From positions 35,971-99,970 of the forward strand of contig PNKE01000081.1 of NCBI GenBank assembly GCA_013822245.1: a stretch of DNA of 64,000 bases. The letters are read 5' to 3'. A model generated the notes under the pieces. The model did not search any database. It saw nothing but the letters and a program-made list of their open reading frames with translations, and had not been told where the DNA came from. Position numbers and translations under genes: made by a program. Positions within the stretch are counted from its first letter, which is position 1. The number at the start of each line of letters is the position of its first letter. Of the stretch, positions 17,291-25,782 are shown in pieces. The stretch is from Candidatus Solibacter sp. GTDB lineage: Bacteria > Acidobacteriota > Terriglobia > Bryobacterales > Bryobacteraceae.

Positions 17291-19555
17291 CTATTCCTGC
17301 ATGAGGCGCTGGAGGCGGCGCATTTTGGATTTCAGTTCGTCGCTGGCCTCGGCGACATCGCTGGTGTCGTAGATGACGCGGGGGGTGATGAAGATGACGA
17401 GTTCGGTGCGCGAGAGGTTGGAGGATTTGCCGCCGAATGCGGCGCCTACGATGGGCAGGCGGTGGAGGAAGGGGACGCCTGAGGACGAGTCGCCGCGGGT
17501 TTCGCTGATGATGCCGCCGATGGCGATCATGTCGCCGTCCTCGACGGTGACCTGGGTGGAGATGGTGCGCTGGCTGAACGAGGGCGACTGAATGGCGCCG
17601 GTGCCCGGGGCCTGTGGGGCGCTGACCTCCTGATTGACTTCGAGGGTGACGACGCCACTGGGGTTGACGCGCGGGGTGATGCTGAGGGTGACGCCGGTTT
17701 TACGGTTTGAGATGGTGTTGGCGAACAGCGAGGATCCGCTGGCCTGGACGCCGGTGACGGCCTGGGACTGGAGCACCGGGACCTCGATGCCGACGTTGAT
17801 GGAGGCGGGCACGCTGTCGGTGGCGATGATGGAGGGGGCGGAGATGACGCGGGTGCGGTCGCGGACCTCGCCGGTGCTGAGAGCGGCGAACAGGGCGCGG
17901 CTCTGGCCGATGAGGGCGCCGAAGGTGAGATTGACGCCGGTGTTGGTCAACTGGCCGAGCAACTGGCGCGAACCGGCGGCGGTGGCGGCCTTGTCCCTGA
18001 GGTAGGCCGAGACGCCGTAGCTGAGGGCGCCGGAGAGGGAGACTTCGTAGATCTTGGTCTCGATGAGGACCTGGCGCGGAGGGACGTCGAGCTGGCGGAG
18101 GAGTTTGTGGATGCTGGCATACTCCTCGCCGGTGGCGAGGATGAGCAGCGAGTTATCCATCATGTTGGGGACGACGCGCGGCCCCATCATGCCCATGCCC
18201 ATGCCGCCCATCATGGCGTTGGCGCCGAGGAACTGGCCGGTCATGTTGGCGCCCATGCCGGCGGACGCGGCGCCCATCTGAGCGGCGGCGCCGGTCTGGC
18301 CGGCCACGCCCGCGGCGCCTGGGCGCTGGCCGGGTCCGGTCATGCCGCCCGCCATGCCGGCGGGCGAGTATCCGCCGATGCCCATTGGGTTGCCCATCAT
18401 GGCGCCCCCGCCCATGGGATTCATGCCGTAACCGCCCATGCCCATGCCATAGCCGCCCATGCCCATGCCTCCCATGCCGCCCATCATGCCGCCCATGCCG
18501 CCCATCATGCCGCCCATGCCGCCCATGCCCCACATCTGTGAAAACAGGGACATGATGGACATGGAGAGCGTTTCGGCGCGGCCGTACTTGACGCGGTAGA
18601 CATAGGTATCGGTCTTGCCGGAAGGGTTGTCGACGCGGACGTCGAGTTTCTTGATCCACTCCTCGACCTGGGCGAAGACGCCGGGGTTGGGGGCGACGGC
18701 GATGAGGACATTGATGCGGTCGACGGGGACGAAACGGATGGACTGGAGATCCTTGCCCATGGAGATGGATTTGAGGAGTCCTTCGAGTTCGTTTGCGAGT
18801 TCGCTTGGCCGGCCGTTGGCAACGTCGAAGAGCTTGACGCGCTGTTTGGCCAGGACGTCGCTGTCGAAAAGGGAGACGAGTTCCATGGTGCGCTTCATGC
18901 TGCGGCGGCTGTCGAGGAGGAGCAGGAGGTTGGCGGGGGTATAGCTCCAGATGCGGCCTTCGGGTCCGAGGAACTCCTTGATCAGTTTGGAGAGTTCCTC
19001 GGCGTCGGCGTACTTGAGGAAGACGAGGTTGAGCATGGCGCGGTCGTCCTCGGGGATGGACTTTTCGTCGAGTTGGGGCTGGAGGGGCATGTTGGCCAGG
19101 TCGGCCAGCGGCACAATGCGGTGGACGCCGCCGGTCTGGACCATGGCGGCGCCGTTGATGCGCAGGATGGTGTCGAGCAGTTCGCGTGGGTTGATGTCCT
19201 TGATCTCGCCATAGGTGTTCAGGGTGACGCCGCCCTGGACCTTGGCGTCGAGGATGTAGTTAATCTTCAACTGGCGGGCGAGGGCGTCGATGACCTCGGC
19301 GAGGCTGACGTTCTGGAGGCTGAGTCCGCCGAATGTGGCGGCTGGGGGCAGTTGGGGGGCGGCGGCGGGCGCCTGGGCCGCCGGAGCAGTCTGTTGGGCT
19401 TCGGGCTTGGCGGGCTCGGCGGGTTGAACGCGCTGGCCGAAGCCTGGGGGCAGGGCCTGCTGGCGGGCAGATGCTCCTGGCGCGAGTGCGAGGACGAGGG
19501 TGAGGGCGATCCAGGCCTGCGCGGAAAGGGGACGGGAGGGTGAGGGGGTGGTCAT
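17291..19555 (-). CDS. gspD: Type II secretion outer-membrane secretin GspD, with a Gly/Met-rich insert
   Basis: A 754-residue outer-membrane channel of the type II secretion system. After a signal peptide and a Pro/Ala-rich linker come periplasmic N domains (SLQNVSLAEVIDALARQLKINY at ~95-116; LNLVFLKYADAEELSKLIKEFLG; FDVANGRPSELANELEGLL; a further domain at ~285-335). The secretin core fills residues ~470-735, with the signature VEDGDMIAIGGII and VPFLHRLPIVGAAFGG. Between the last N domain and the core lies a ~115-residue Gly/Met-rich insert. It is the last gene of the T2SS operon, 15 bases after the small exported protein. PilQ-type use is possible, but the gspC-gspM context favours GspD. 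Confidence 0.93.
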   Translation of the reverse strand: MTTPSPSRPLSAQAWIALTLVLALAPGASARQQALPPGFGQRVQPAEPAKPEAQQTAPAAQAPAAAPQLPPAATFGGLSLQNVSLAEVIDALARQLKINYILDAKVQGGVTLNTYGEIKDINPRELLDTILRINGAAMVQTGGVHRIVPLADLANMPLQPQLDEKSIPEDDRAMLNLVFLKYADAEELSKLIKEFLGPEGRIWSYTPANLLLLLDSRRSMKRTMELVSLFDSDVLAKQRVKLFDVANGRPSELANELEGLLKSISMGKDLQSIRFVPVDRINVLIAVAPNPGVFAQVEEWIKKLDVRVDNPSGKTDTYVYRVKYGRAETLSMSIMSLFSQMWGMGGMGGMMGGMGGMMGGMGGMGMGGYGMGMGGYGMNPMGGGAMMGNPMGIGGYSPAGMAGGMTGPGQRPGAAGVAGQTGAAAQMGAASAGMGANMTGQFLGANAMMGGMGMGMMGPRVVPNMMDNSLLILATGEEYASIHKLLRQLDVPPRQVLIETKIYEVSLSGALSYGVSAYLRDKAATAAGSRQLLGQLTNTGVNLTFGALIGQSRALFAALSTGEVRDRTRVISAPSIIATDSVPASINVGIEVPVLQSQAVTGVQASGSSLFANTISNRKTGVTLSITPRVNPSGVVTLEVNQEVSAPQAPGTGAIQSPSFSQRTISTQVTVEDGDMIAIGGIISETRGDSSSGVPFLHRLPIVGAAFGGKSSNLSRTELVIFITPRVIYDTSDVAEASDELKSKMRRLQRLMQE
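18169..18537 (-). repeat. Low-complexity Gly/Met-coding repeat inside gspD
   Basis: Imperfect 9-12-base units related to CCCATGCCG/CCCATCATG (plus-strand reading) encode MGGMGG, MMGGMGG and GYGMGMGG runs. Residues affected are roughly 340-460. The frame is kept throughout, so it is coding, not a decaying tract. Confidence 0.85.
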
Positions 19556-19570
19556 GTCGCTGCGATCCTG

Positions 19571-19984
19571 TTACTTCCGGGCGGCGGGGGCGGCGCTGTC
19601 GAAGGCCGACAGGGCGGCCAGTTCGCCGGCGCTCAACTCGGCCCGTTTTCTGGTCCACTTGCTCTTGCCGAAGGGCGTGTCGCGCTCGAAGGTGACGACG
19701 CCGTCCTTGACCGAGGAGACGCGGATTGCGGGCGCGGCGGCCTTGTCGCCGGAGCGGGCCTGTTCAGCGGCTCCGGGCGTGGCCTTCTCCTCCATGCGGT
19801 TGAAGCCGAACGGGGTTTGCACATAGAGCCAGGTCTTGCCGCTGGAGTCAGTGTGGCGCCAGGTGTTGTCGCCGGCCGGGACGGCGGCGGCGGGAATGCC
19901 GGCCGGGGGCTTGGGGGCGGGCTTCGGCGGCTCGGAGGCCGCCAGAGCGAAGGTCATGCACAACGTGATCAATAAGTGTTTCAT
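19571..19984 (-). CDS. Small exported protein of the T2SS operon with TPFG motifs
   Basis: A 137-residue protein with the signal peptide MKHLLITLCMTFALAAS, then a Pro-rich linker and a small domain. It has two TPFG motifs, QTPFGFNRM and DTPFGKSKWTRKR; the second recalls TPFGKSCYWEKVR at the very C-terminus of the preceding GspC-like protein. The WRHTDSSGKTWLYVQ segment looks like a beta hairpin. No known family is recognised. The gene lies one base after gspC-like and 15 bases before gspD, so it is probably a periplasmic accessory linking GspC and the secretin. The ATG at 19984 was chosen because it begins the signal peptide. Confidence 0.7.
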   Translation of the reverse strand: MKHLLITLCMTFALAASEPPKPAPKPPAGIPAAAVPAGDNTWRHTDSSGKTWLYVQTPFGFNRMEEKATPGAAEQARSGDKAAAPAIRVSSVKDGVVTFERDTPFGKSKWTRKRAELSAGELAALSAFDSAAPAARK

Positions 19985-19985
19985 T

Positions 19986-20717
19986 TCAGCGAACCTTTTC
20001 CCAGTAGCAGGACTTGCCGAACGGCGTGGCGGCGAGGACCTTTCTGAATCCATTCACGACGGCGCCCTCGGGGCTGGTGTCGCCGGCCTGGCACATGCGG
20101 CGGTCGGAGCCGGCCGACTCGCCCGGGCCGGAGATCTGCTGCGAGCCGATAGAGGTGGCCGAGGTTGCGGGTTTTGGAGGTTGCGGGCCGCTGGAGGGGG
20201 TAGTGGCGGACCGTGGGGGCTGTGGCGTGACCGGTTGAGTGTCCTTCAACTGGGCATAGGAGGCAGGCACGCGCTTGCCGTCCCACTCGAAGACGAGGCC
20301 GGTGGGCTCGATGGCGAGGAGTTTGAAGTCGCCGATCTGCTGTCCGGCGCGGTAGCTGCGCTGTCCGGCGCCGCGCGAGCCGGCGAGAACCACCTTGGGG
20401 CCGTCGCCAAGGTTGATCATGCCGTAGTAAAGCGGCAGGGCAGGCATGGGCTTGGGGGCTTCGACCTCGACGATGACGGTAGGGTTGCGGTCGCGGCTGA
20501 ACATGAGTTGCTGGGCGACTTCGAGGTAGCTCATGGCCATGACCTGTTTGGGTGGCTCGGGAATGAGGACCACGGGAGGATCGCCGGCGGCGGCGGGCCG
20601 GGCGAAGAACTGCGCCGAGGCGCGTTCCTGCTCCAGCCAGACGACGCGCATGCGCCAGCAGGCGGCCCCGATGAGGACGACGAGGAGGAGGTTCAATGCC
20701 AGCAGGCGGCGGGTCAT
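19986..20717 (-). CDS. gspC: Type II secretion inner-membrane clamp protein GspC-like
   Basis: A 243-residue bitopic protein with a single N-terminal membrane segment (LLALNLLLVVLIGAACW, residues 5-21). A periplasmic homology-region-like domain spans ~95-165 (GDGPKVVLAGSRGAGQ, YRAGQQIGDFKLLAIEPTGLVFEWDGKRVP), the pattern of GspC HR domains that contact the secretin N0 domain. A Pro/Ser/Thr-rich linker and a C-terminal TPFGKSCYWEKVR follow; there is no PDZ domain. The start overlaps the gspM stop by four bases. Its unusual position late in the operon, next to gspD, fits the known GspC-GspD contact. The HR assignment is by pattern, not search. Confidence 0.72.
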   Translation of the reverse strand: MTRRLLALNLLLVVLIGAACWRMRVVWLEQERASAQFFARPAAAGDPPVVLIPEPPKQVMAMSYLEVAQQLMFSRDRNPTVIVEVEAPKPMPALPLYYGMINLGDGPKVVLAGSRGAGQRSYRAGQQIGDFKLLAIEPTGLVFEWDGKRVPASYAQLKDTQPVTPQPPRSATTPSSGPQPPKPATSATSIGSQQISGPGESAGSDRRMCQAGDTSPEGAVVNGFRKVLAATPFGKSCYWEKVR

Positions 20718-21298
20718 CGCTCGTCCTCCATCTTCGGAAGGAGCTTGCCGGGCACCAGCGCCGAGATGATGACGCGGGCGGGCACGGTCTTCTGTTTGGG
20801 ATTCGCCGTTTCAAATGAGACCGCGACGGTGCCGAGCGCCTCGGGTTGGCTGCCGAGGTCGGAGAGCAGGTTCAGAGTTTGTTCGATGCCGCAGTCGAGG
20901 GCGACCTGGACGCTGACTTCGCCGTATTCGGCGTTGATGCGCCGCGGTTGGCGCAGTTCACTGGCCCTGAGGTCGACGGGCGGGGTTTGCGCCTTGAGCA
21001 CGCGGCGCACGATTTGCAGGATCTGGGCCTGGGCCTGGGCCGCGGTTTCGGCCTGGATGACGCCCTTCTCCCTGCCGGCCAGTGCCGCGGCGACCTGCTT
21101 CATGACCTTTTCGCGGGGATCGAGAGAACGTTCGATCTGGCGAAGCCGCTGCACGCGGCGTTCGAGTTGGGGGATGCTGGCCGCTTCGACGATGGCGCCG
21201 GCTCCGTCCTCGGGCCAGAAACGGTAGGCGAGGAACAGTGCCGCGGCTGCGAGAAGCAGCGTGAGGGCGCGGCGGTCGCGTTCGGTGAGGCCGTTCAT
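20714..21298 (-). CDS. gspM: Type II secretion protein GspM/PilO-like
   Basis: A 194-residue bitopic inner-membrane protein with a short cytoplasmic start (MNGLTERDRRA), one membrane helix (LTLLLAAAALFLAYRF, residues 12-27), a coiled-coil-like stretch (QLERRVQRLRQIERSL) and a periplasmic ferredoxin-like domain (YGEVSVQVALDCGIEQTLNLLSDL). This is the GspM/PilO layout. It overlaps gspL and gspC by four bases on each side. The role is to stabilise the GspL platform and regulate the GspE ATPase. Confidence 0.8.
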   Translation of the reverse strand: MNGLTERDRRALTLLLAAAALFLAYRFWPEDGAGAIVEAASIPQLERRVQRLRQIERSLDPREKVMKQVAAALAGREKGVIQAETAAQAQAQILQIVRRVLKAQTPPVDLRASELRQPRRINAEYGEVSVQVALDCGIEQTLNLLSDLGSQPEALGTVAVSFETANPKQKTVPARVIISALVPGKLLPKMEDER

Positions 21299-22641
21299 CG
21301 CGCTGCCTCCCTCTTGGTGCGCAGGCGGAATGACTCGCCCGACTGGCCGCGGTTGAGCGGCATGGTGAACTCGGTGTCGTGGAACAGGGGGGATTCGTCG
21401 AACTTCTTGAGCAGCGACTCGGCCTGATCGGCCTCACCGGCCACCGACACGGTTGCACCATCGATGACCAGTTGCTGCACAAAAGCCGGGGGCGGCAGCA
21501 GGCGGTTGACTTCCTTGAGCGCGTCGAGATCGGCCTGGGAGCGTTTGCGGAAACTGTCGATGAGATGGATTCTCTGGGCCATCCCGGCCGTTTGGCGGTC
21601 GGCGGCGTCGAGGCGTTTTGCCGCCGGTTCGAGCCTGGTGATTTCGGCCTGGAGCCGCTCCATATGGCGGCGTTCGAGAATGCGGCCCTCGACGGCCATG
21701 CCGATGAGCGCGGCGGCCAGGAGCACGCAGAGCGCCAGGGTTGGGACGTAGAGGGCCTTGGAGGTGCCGCGGCGCAAGGCGGCGGGCAGCAGGTTGAGAG
21801 GTTCGCCGAGGTGGAGCGATGCGGCGGCGAGGGCCGCGGCATACGCCGGGGCGCGCAGTGACCGGGCCTGGCCGGAGAGGTCGGCCTGCGCGGGGGCGGT
21901 TCCGGTGACCGGCAGCAGATGGAAGAGGTCGACGACCTCCTCGGGGAGATCGATGCGCATCTCGGCCGCGCTGAGCGCGATGGCGCGGTCAGCGGCAGTG
22001 TCGAACTTAGCCGAGAACAGCGGCTTGGCCTCGCTTTCACCATAGACTTCGACCGCCGAGGTCAGCCCGGCGGCCAGGCCTGGCAGGGCGAGGCGAGGCA
22101 GGCCGGGCGAAGCCGTATAGATTCGGGATGCCCGGTACACGGCGCCGGCGAGGAGGGTGAAGCCGGCAAGTTTGACGCCGGCCTCGGTGAACATGGCCGT
22201 GTAGGAGTCAATTGTCTCCTGGCGCGCCAGGGCGACGGCGCAGAAGGGCGAGCCGGCGAGGCGCTGGAAATCAATGGCGAAGCCCTCGTCGTCGCCCCAG
22301 GGGTGCAGCGTATCGGCTTGCAGGCGAATGGCGGCGGCGGCGTCCTCATCGGTCAAGCCGGGCAGCGGCACCAACCGCAGCAGCACCTCTTCGCGGGGCA
22401 GCAGTGCGACGGTCGCCAGGGGCAAGGCCTCATGGGCGGCGAGGAACTTCTGCAATTCGCCGCCCCAGTCGGCCGCGGGGCGTTCACGAAAGGACTGGAT
22501 GACGGTTTCGGCAATCAGCGAGACCCCGGCGGGGCGGACACGGACGACGACGGCGCGCATGTCGCGGGCGCCGAGTTCGAGGCCTGTTCCGGAACCGAAA
22601 CAGATGGCCCGCCGCAGCAGGGGATGACTTAGCGCGGCCAT
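21295..22641 (-). CDS. gspL: Type II secretion platform protein GspL-like (PilM-PilN fusion)
   Basis: A 448-residue protein. Residues 1-240 resemble the actin-like PilM/GspL cytoplasmic domain (GLELGARDMRAVVVRVRPAGV, TVALLPREEVLLRLVPLPGL). A membrane segment (LYVPTLALCVLLAAALIGMAV) lies near 285-305, then a coiled coil and a PilN/GspL-type periplasmic domain (LKEVNRLLPPPAFVQQLVIDGATVSVAGEA). One chain thus joins the parts that are separate PilM and PilN in type IV pilus systems, as in GspL. It overlaps gspK by 13 bases and gspM by four. GspL recruits the GspE ATPase to the membrane. Confidence 0.83.
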   Translation of the reverse strand: MAALSHPLLRRAICFGSGTGLELGARDMRAVVVRVRPAGVSLIAETVIQSFRERPAADWGGELQKFLAAHEALPLATVALLPREEVLLRLVPLPGLTDEDAAAAIRLQADTLHPWGDDEGFAIDFQRLAGSPFCAVALARQETIDSYTAMFTEAGVKLAGFTLLAGAVYRASRIYTASPGLPRLALPGLAAGLTSAVEVYGESEAKPLFSAKFDTAADRAIALSAAEMRIDLPEEVVDLFHLLPVTGTAPAQADLSGQARSLRAPAYAAALAAASLHLGEPLNLLPAALRRGTSKALYVPTLALCVLLAAALIGMAVEGRILERRHMERLQAEITRLEPAAKRLDAADRQTAGMAQRIHLIDSFRKRSQADLDALKEVNRLLPPPAFVQQLVIDGATVSVAGEADQAESLLKKFDESPLFHDTEFTMPLNRGQSGESFRLRTKREAAR

Positions 22642-23639
22642 ACGTCGAACAGCATCCTTTCAGCTACCGCGTCGTCGTTGCGCCTCAAGATCGAAAAGCC
22701 CTCCTCGTAGATCTTCTGGTTGACGATCACGGTCATGGTGGCGCCGCGGCGGGTTTCCGCCAGCGAGCCGTCCTGCAGGCGGGCGCGGGCGGTGGCGCGC
22801 AGCGTGTAGATGGAATCGCCGCCAATCCGGAAACGGCCGAAGCTCGCACCGAACGCCGTGCCGAGCAGGCCCAGTTGCGGCTCGCGGATGGGACCCATGC
22901 GGCGCAGCGAAAGCGTCATCTGGACCGCGGCGGCGGGGGCGCCGGCGGCGAGCATGGTTTCGGGTTCGACGGTGTTCAGATCCAGCGCTCCGCCGGAACT
23001 ATAGACCGAGAGGCAGTCCTTGAGGCCGGCGCGCGGGACGAGCGTGCCGTCGGGCATGCGCTGGTAGCTGCCGTGGAAGAGCTCGGGTGTGATTCCGCGT
23101 ACCGACAAAAGGTCCTCGATCTGTTCAATTGACGCATGGGGTGCGCGGAAAGACGGAAGCATGGCCAGATAAAACCGGTCGAACTCGGTTGAGGTGCCGG
23201 CGGAGCCGCGCCAGTCGAGGATGCCGGCGGTGACGGTCTGGGCCATCATCGGCGGCAGGCCCATGGCGAGAAGGAGGCGGTTCAAATCCCCGGGCTCGGC
23301 GGTGTTGACGTTGAGCCTGGAGGATTCCGGAATCATCTCGACCGCGGCGTCGCCCTCGGGGAATTGCATCAGCAGCAGCGGAATCCCTGGGCGCCAGTAT
23401 TGGACCATGCCGTTGGGCATTTCCTGGCCCGGGCCGTAGAGCATGTAGTTCAGGGCGCGGTCCAGGGCGCCGGCGGCGAGGTAGCGGGCTTTGAGCCCTT
23501 CGACCGCATTGCCCGCGCGGCCGACCTCCCCGCGGACCATGGCGGCGACCGAGAATGCTATCGCAGCCAGGCCGACCGAGAGCCAGAGCACGGCGAGCAG
23601 CGCACCGCCCGTTTGCCGCTCAGGCCGGCTAGTAGGCAT
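22629..23639 (-). CDS. gspK: Type II secretion minor pseudopilin GspK
   Basis: A 336-residue minor pseudopilin. The N-terminus has a basic stretch and a hydrophobic helix (GALLAVLWLSVGLAAIAFSV), the GspK type without glutamate at +5. The large globular domain contains SSRLNVNTAEPGDLNRLLLAMG and later LDLNTVEPETMLAAGAP, two helix-hairpin-helix-like segments typical of GspK. GspK caps the pseudopilus tip with GspI and GspJ. The ATG at 23639 begins the prepilin-like leader; upstream extension would run far into gspJ. It overlaps gspJ by 11 bases and gspL by 13. Confidence 0.88.
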   Translation of the reverse strand: MPTSRPERQTGGALLAVLWLSVGLAAIAFSVAAMVRGEVGRAGNAVEGLKARYLAAGALDRALNYMLYGPGQEMPNGMVQYWRPGIPLLLMQFPEGDAAVEMIPESSRLNVNTAEPGDLNRLLLAMGLPPMMAQTVTAGILDWRGSAGTSTEFDRFYLAMLPSFRAPHASIEQIEDLLSVRGITPELFHGSYQRMPDGTLVPRAGLKDCLSVYSSGGALDLNTVEPETMLAAGAPAAAVQMTLSLRRMGPIREPQLGLLGTAFGASFGRFRIGGDSIYTLRATARARLQDGSLAETRRGATMTVIVNQKIYEEGFSILRRNDDAVAERMLFDVWPR

Positions 23640-24354
23640 ACTGATCTCCTGGCGGCTTGGTGACACCGAGGCGGGCGGTGACGCCGACGGGTTGAGCCGA
23701 CGCCGAAGAAGCGGGTCCAGGTAGGATTTCAACGCGCACGGCCCAGGGCCAGGCGTCGTCGCGGCCCCAACGCGGCAGCCAGGCATTGGCTGGCTCGGCG
23801 AGCCGCGAGCGTTCCTGATAGGCGAAGACAGTGGCGCCGATCCTGTCGGCGAGGACGAAGGTGGAGGGCAGCGGCTGGGGCGCTTGGAGGACCATGGGGG
23901 GCATGGGTCCGGGGACGGGCGGGGGTCCGCAGAACGGCGCCGCGCCGACGGCCCCGCGCCAGGGAATTTCGTTCATCAGCAGCCTGACGCCCTGGCCGCG
24001 CTCGCCGGGCGCGGCCCAGAGTTCAACGATCTGAGGCGTACCCCGCATGCCGCCTTCGAGCGAGTAACGGGTGACGAAGCGCATCATATTCATTTCGCCC
24101 GCGAACAGTGCCCTGGGGCCGCCGGGCGCGCCGCCGGAGGCGATGCAGTTGGCGCGCAGCGGCAGGAGGGAGTTGAGCTGGAGTTCGAGGATGCGTTGAG
24201 CTCCGAGGGCGCGGCGGGAATCGGTGACACGCCGCTGAACGCCTTCCAGCGCGCCGAGTCCGACGCGGATCGAATGCAGCATGCCGACGCTGAGCAGGCT
24301 CACCAGCGCCACGGCGATGAGAAGCTCGATCAGCGTCATGCCGCGGCGGTTCAT
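23629..24354 (-). CDS. gspJ: Type II secretion minor pseudopilin GspJ
   Basis: A 241-residue pseudopilin. The class III leader is MNRRG with cleavage before MTLIELLIAVALV, and glutamate is at +5, as prepilin peptidase processing and assembly need. The rest is a large beta-rich head with long loops (FVTRYSLEGGMRGTPQIVELW), fitting GspJ in size and order. The ATG at 24354 was chosen because it begins the leader; the long upstream frame reads through gspI. It overlaps gspI by four bases. No prepilin peptidase gene is in the window. Confidence 0.86.
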   Translation of the reverse strand: MNRRGMTLIELLIAVALVSLLSVGMLHSIRVGLGALEGVQRRVTDSRRALGAQRILELQLNSLLPLRANCIASGGAPGGPRALFAGEMNMMRFVTRYSLEGGMRGTPQIVELWAAPGERGQGVRLLMNEIPWRGAVGAAPFCGPPPVPGPMPPMVLQAPQPLPSTFVLADRIGATVFAYQERSRLAEPANAWLPRWGRDDAWPWAVRVEILPGPASSASAQPVGVTARLGVTKPPGDQYAY

Positions 24355-24833
24355 CGCATGGCTCCCATGCCCGGACCGAACAGTTGAATGTCGGCATCCG
24401 TGGCCACGGCCGGACGGTAAGCGGCGATGTCGAGCGTGCGGCGCTGGCCGCCCTGCATCCACCAGACCTGGAGGGCGATGCGTTCGAGGATCCGAGTACC
24501 GGGGGCGGGCTGCGCGCCCGGCGCGCCCTGGCCCTCGAAAGGCGTCACGACGGCGCGCCATCCACAGCGCCGGCCTTCCATGCGTTCGCGTGGAAACAGC
24601 CCGTCGATGGGCATGCCCTTGGGCAGCGGGCGGACGAGCATGAGTTCGTCCATCTGGCGGCGGGCGAGCATTGCGGCGCGGTCGTAGTCGCTGAGTTTGG
24701 AGGCGTTAAGCAGCGAGGTGCGGAGATTGGCCATGAGTCCGGCGACGGCGATGCCCATGATGGCCGTGGCGATAAGGACTTCAAGCAGGGTGAAGCCGCG
24801 AGATCCCCGGCGGGGAGTTGCCGCCGTTCGCAT
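24351..24833 (-). CDS. gspI: Type II secretion minor pseudopilin GspI
   Basis: A 160-residue pseudopilin. The leader MRTAATPRRGSRG is followed by FTLLEVLIATAIMGIAVAG, with glutamate at +5. A short head domain contains AAMLARRQMDELM, typical of GspI-like proteins, and VWWMQGGQRRTLDI. The ATG at 24833 overlaps the gspH stop by one base (TGATG); a GTG one codon earlier is possible. GspI seeds the pseudopilus tip with GspJ and GspK. Confidence 0.86.
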   Translation of the reverse strand: MRTAATPRRGSRGFTLLEVLIATAIMGIAVAGLMANLRTSLLNASKLSDYDRAAMLARRQMDELMLVRPLPKGMPIDGLFPRERMEGRRCGWRAVVTPFEGQGAPGAQPAPGTRILERIALQVWWMQGGQRRTLDIAAYRPAVATDADIQLFGPGMGAMR

Positions 24834-25315
24834 CACCGCGCCGCGCCTTCCGCTACGGTGACGTTGGGCGCGCCGGTGATGGGATCAAGCTGAACCATGC
24901 GGCGGTTGCCTTTACGGTTTTCGATGACGATGGTGAGGCGTGGAAACGACGCGCCTGGCAACAGCAGGTAGCTTTTCGAGTGGGTTTCCTCGCCGGGCGT
25001 TTCGGGCAGGACGGCGGCGATGCGGATGCCGTCCGGCAGAGCCATCTCCTTCTCGCCGCCGGCTTTGAGGCCGCGAAAAGCGATGATGCCGTGGTGCTTG
25101 TCGAAGGTGATTTCGACTGGCTCCTGGCGGCGGTCGGAGCGGCCGACTGCCTGGTAGAGAAACGCCGCCACTTCGTCGCCCGCCGAGCGGAGACGGATGG
25201 AGTCCATGCCGGCGCTGGCCGTTGGGTAGGTCAAGCCGGCCAGCAGGGCGATGATGGCGACGACCATCAGCAGTTCCATCAACGTGACGCCGCGCTGGAG
25301 GGGCCTGCGTGCCAT
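24833..25315 (-). CDS. gspH: Type II secretion minor pseudopilin GspH
   Basis: A 160-residue pseudopilin. The leader MARRPLQRG is cleaved before VTLMELLMVVAIIALLAGL, with glutamate at +5. The head shows RLRSAGDEVAAFLYQAVGRSDRRQEPVEITFDKHHG, the helix-then-strand pattern of the GspH/FimT domain. It lies between gspG and gspI with very tight spacing. GspH links the tip complex to the major GspG fibre. Confidence 0.87.
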   Translation of the reverse strand: MARRPLQRGVTLMELLMVVAIIALLAGLTYPTASAGMDSIRLRSAGDEVAAFLYQAVGRSDRRQEPVEITFDKHHGIIAFRGLKAGGEKEMALPDGIRIAAVLPETPGEETHSKSYLLLPGASFPRLTIVIENRKGNRRMVQLDPITGAPNVTVAEGAAR

Positions 25316-25324
25316 AGCCGATCC

Positions 25325-25768
25325 TTACTGGGACTTCCAACTGACGATGTCGGCGTTGATGCCTTCGCCGCCGGGCTGGCCGTCGGCGCCGAGGCAGACG
25401 ATTTCGGGCTCATCGCCCTGGTCGCTCGGGTACTTGTAGGCATAGGGCCGGCCCCAGGGATCGACGGGGATCTCCTGCGGCAGATAGGGGCCCTGCCAGT
25501 TGTTGACGTTGCCGGGCTTCTGGCGCAATGCCTGCAACCCCATTTCAGTGGCCGGGTAGACGCCAGTGTCGAGCTTGTAAGTGCCCAGCGCGGTCATGAA
25601 GGCGTTGATCTGCGCGCGGGCGGCGGTGACGCGCGCCGTGTCAGTCCTGTTCAACAGCCGCGGCGCCACCAGCGACGCAAACAGCGCGATGATAGCCAGC
25701 ACCACCAGCATCTCGATCAGCGTGATGCCGCGAGCGCCTCTTCTTTCGTATCGGCGTGTGTTCCTCAT
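25325..25768 (-). CDS. gspG: Type II secretion major pseudopilin GspG
   Basis: A 147-residue major pseudopilin. The leader MRNTRRYERRGARG is cleaved before ITLIEMLVVLAIIALFASLV, with glutamate at +5. The head carries family motifs: FMTALGTYKLDTGVYPATEMGLQAL, the PQEIPVDPWGRPY loop, and the C-terminal calcium-loop region GADGQPGGEGINADIVSW. GspG polymerises into the periplasmic pseudopilus that drives substrates through GspD. It sits between gspF and gspH in the standard order. Confidence 0.94.
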   Translation of the reverse strand: MRNTRRYERRGARGITLIEMLVVLAIIALFASLVAPRLLNRTDTARVTAARAQINAFMTALGTYKLDTGVYPATEMGLQALRQKPGNVNNWQGPYLPQEIPVDPWGRPYAYKYPSDQGDEPEIVCLGADGQPGGEGINADIVSWKSQ

Positions 25769-25782
25769 AGTCCGACCTTTCC

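Noticed and set aside
18107..18541. Ala/His-rich plus-strand protein opposite the secretin repeat
   Set aside because: It is the antisense reading of the Gly/Met repeat in gspD.
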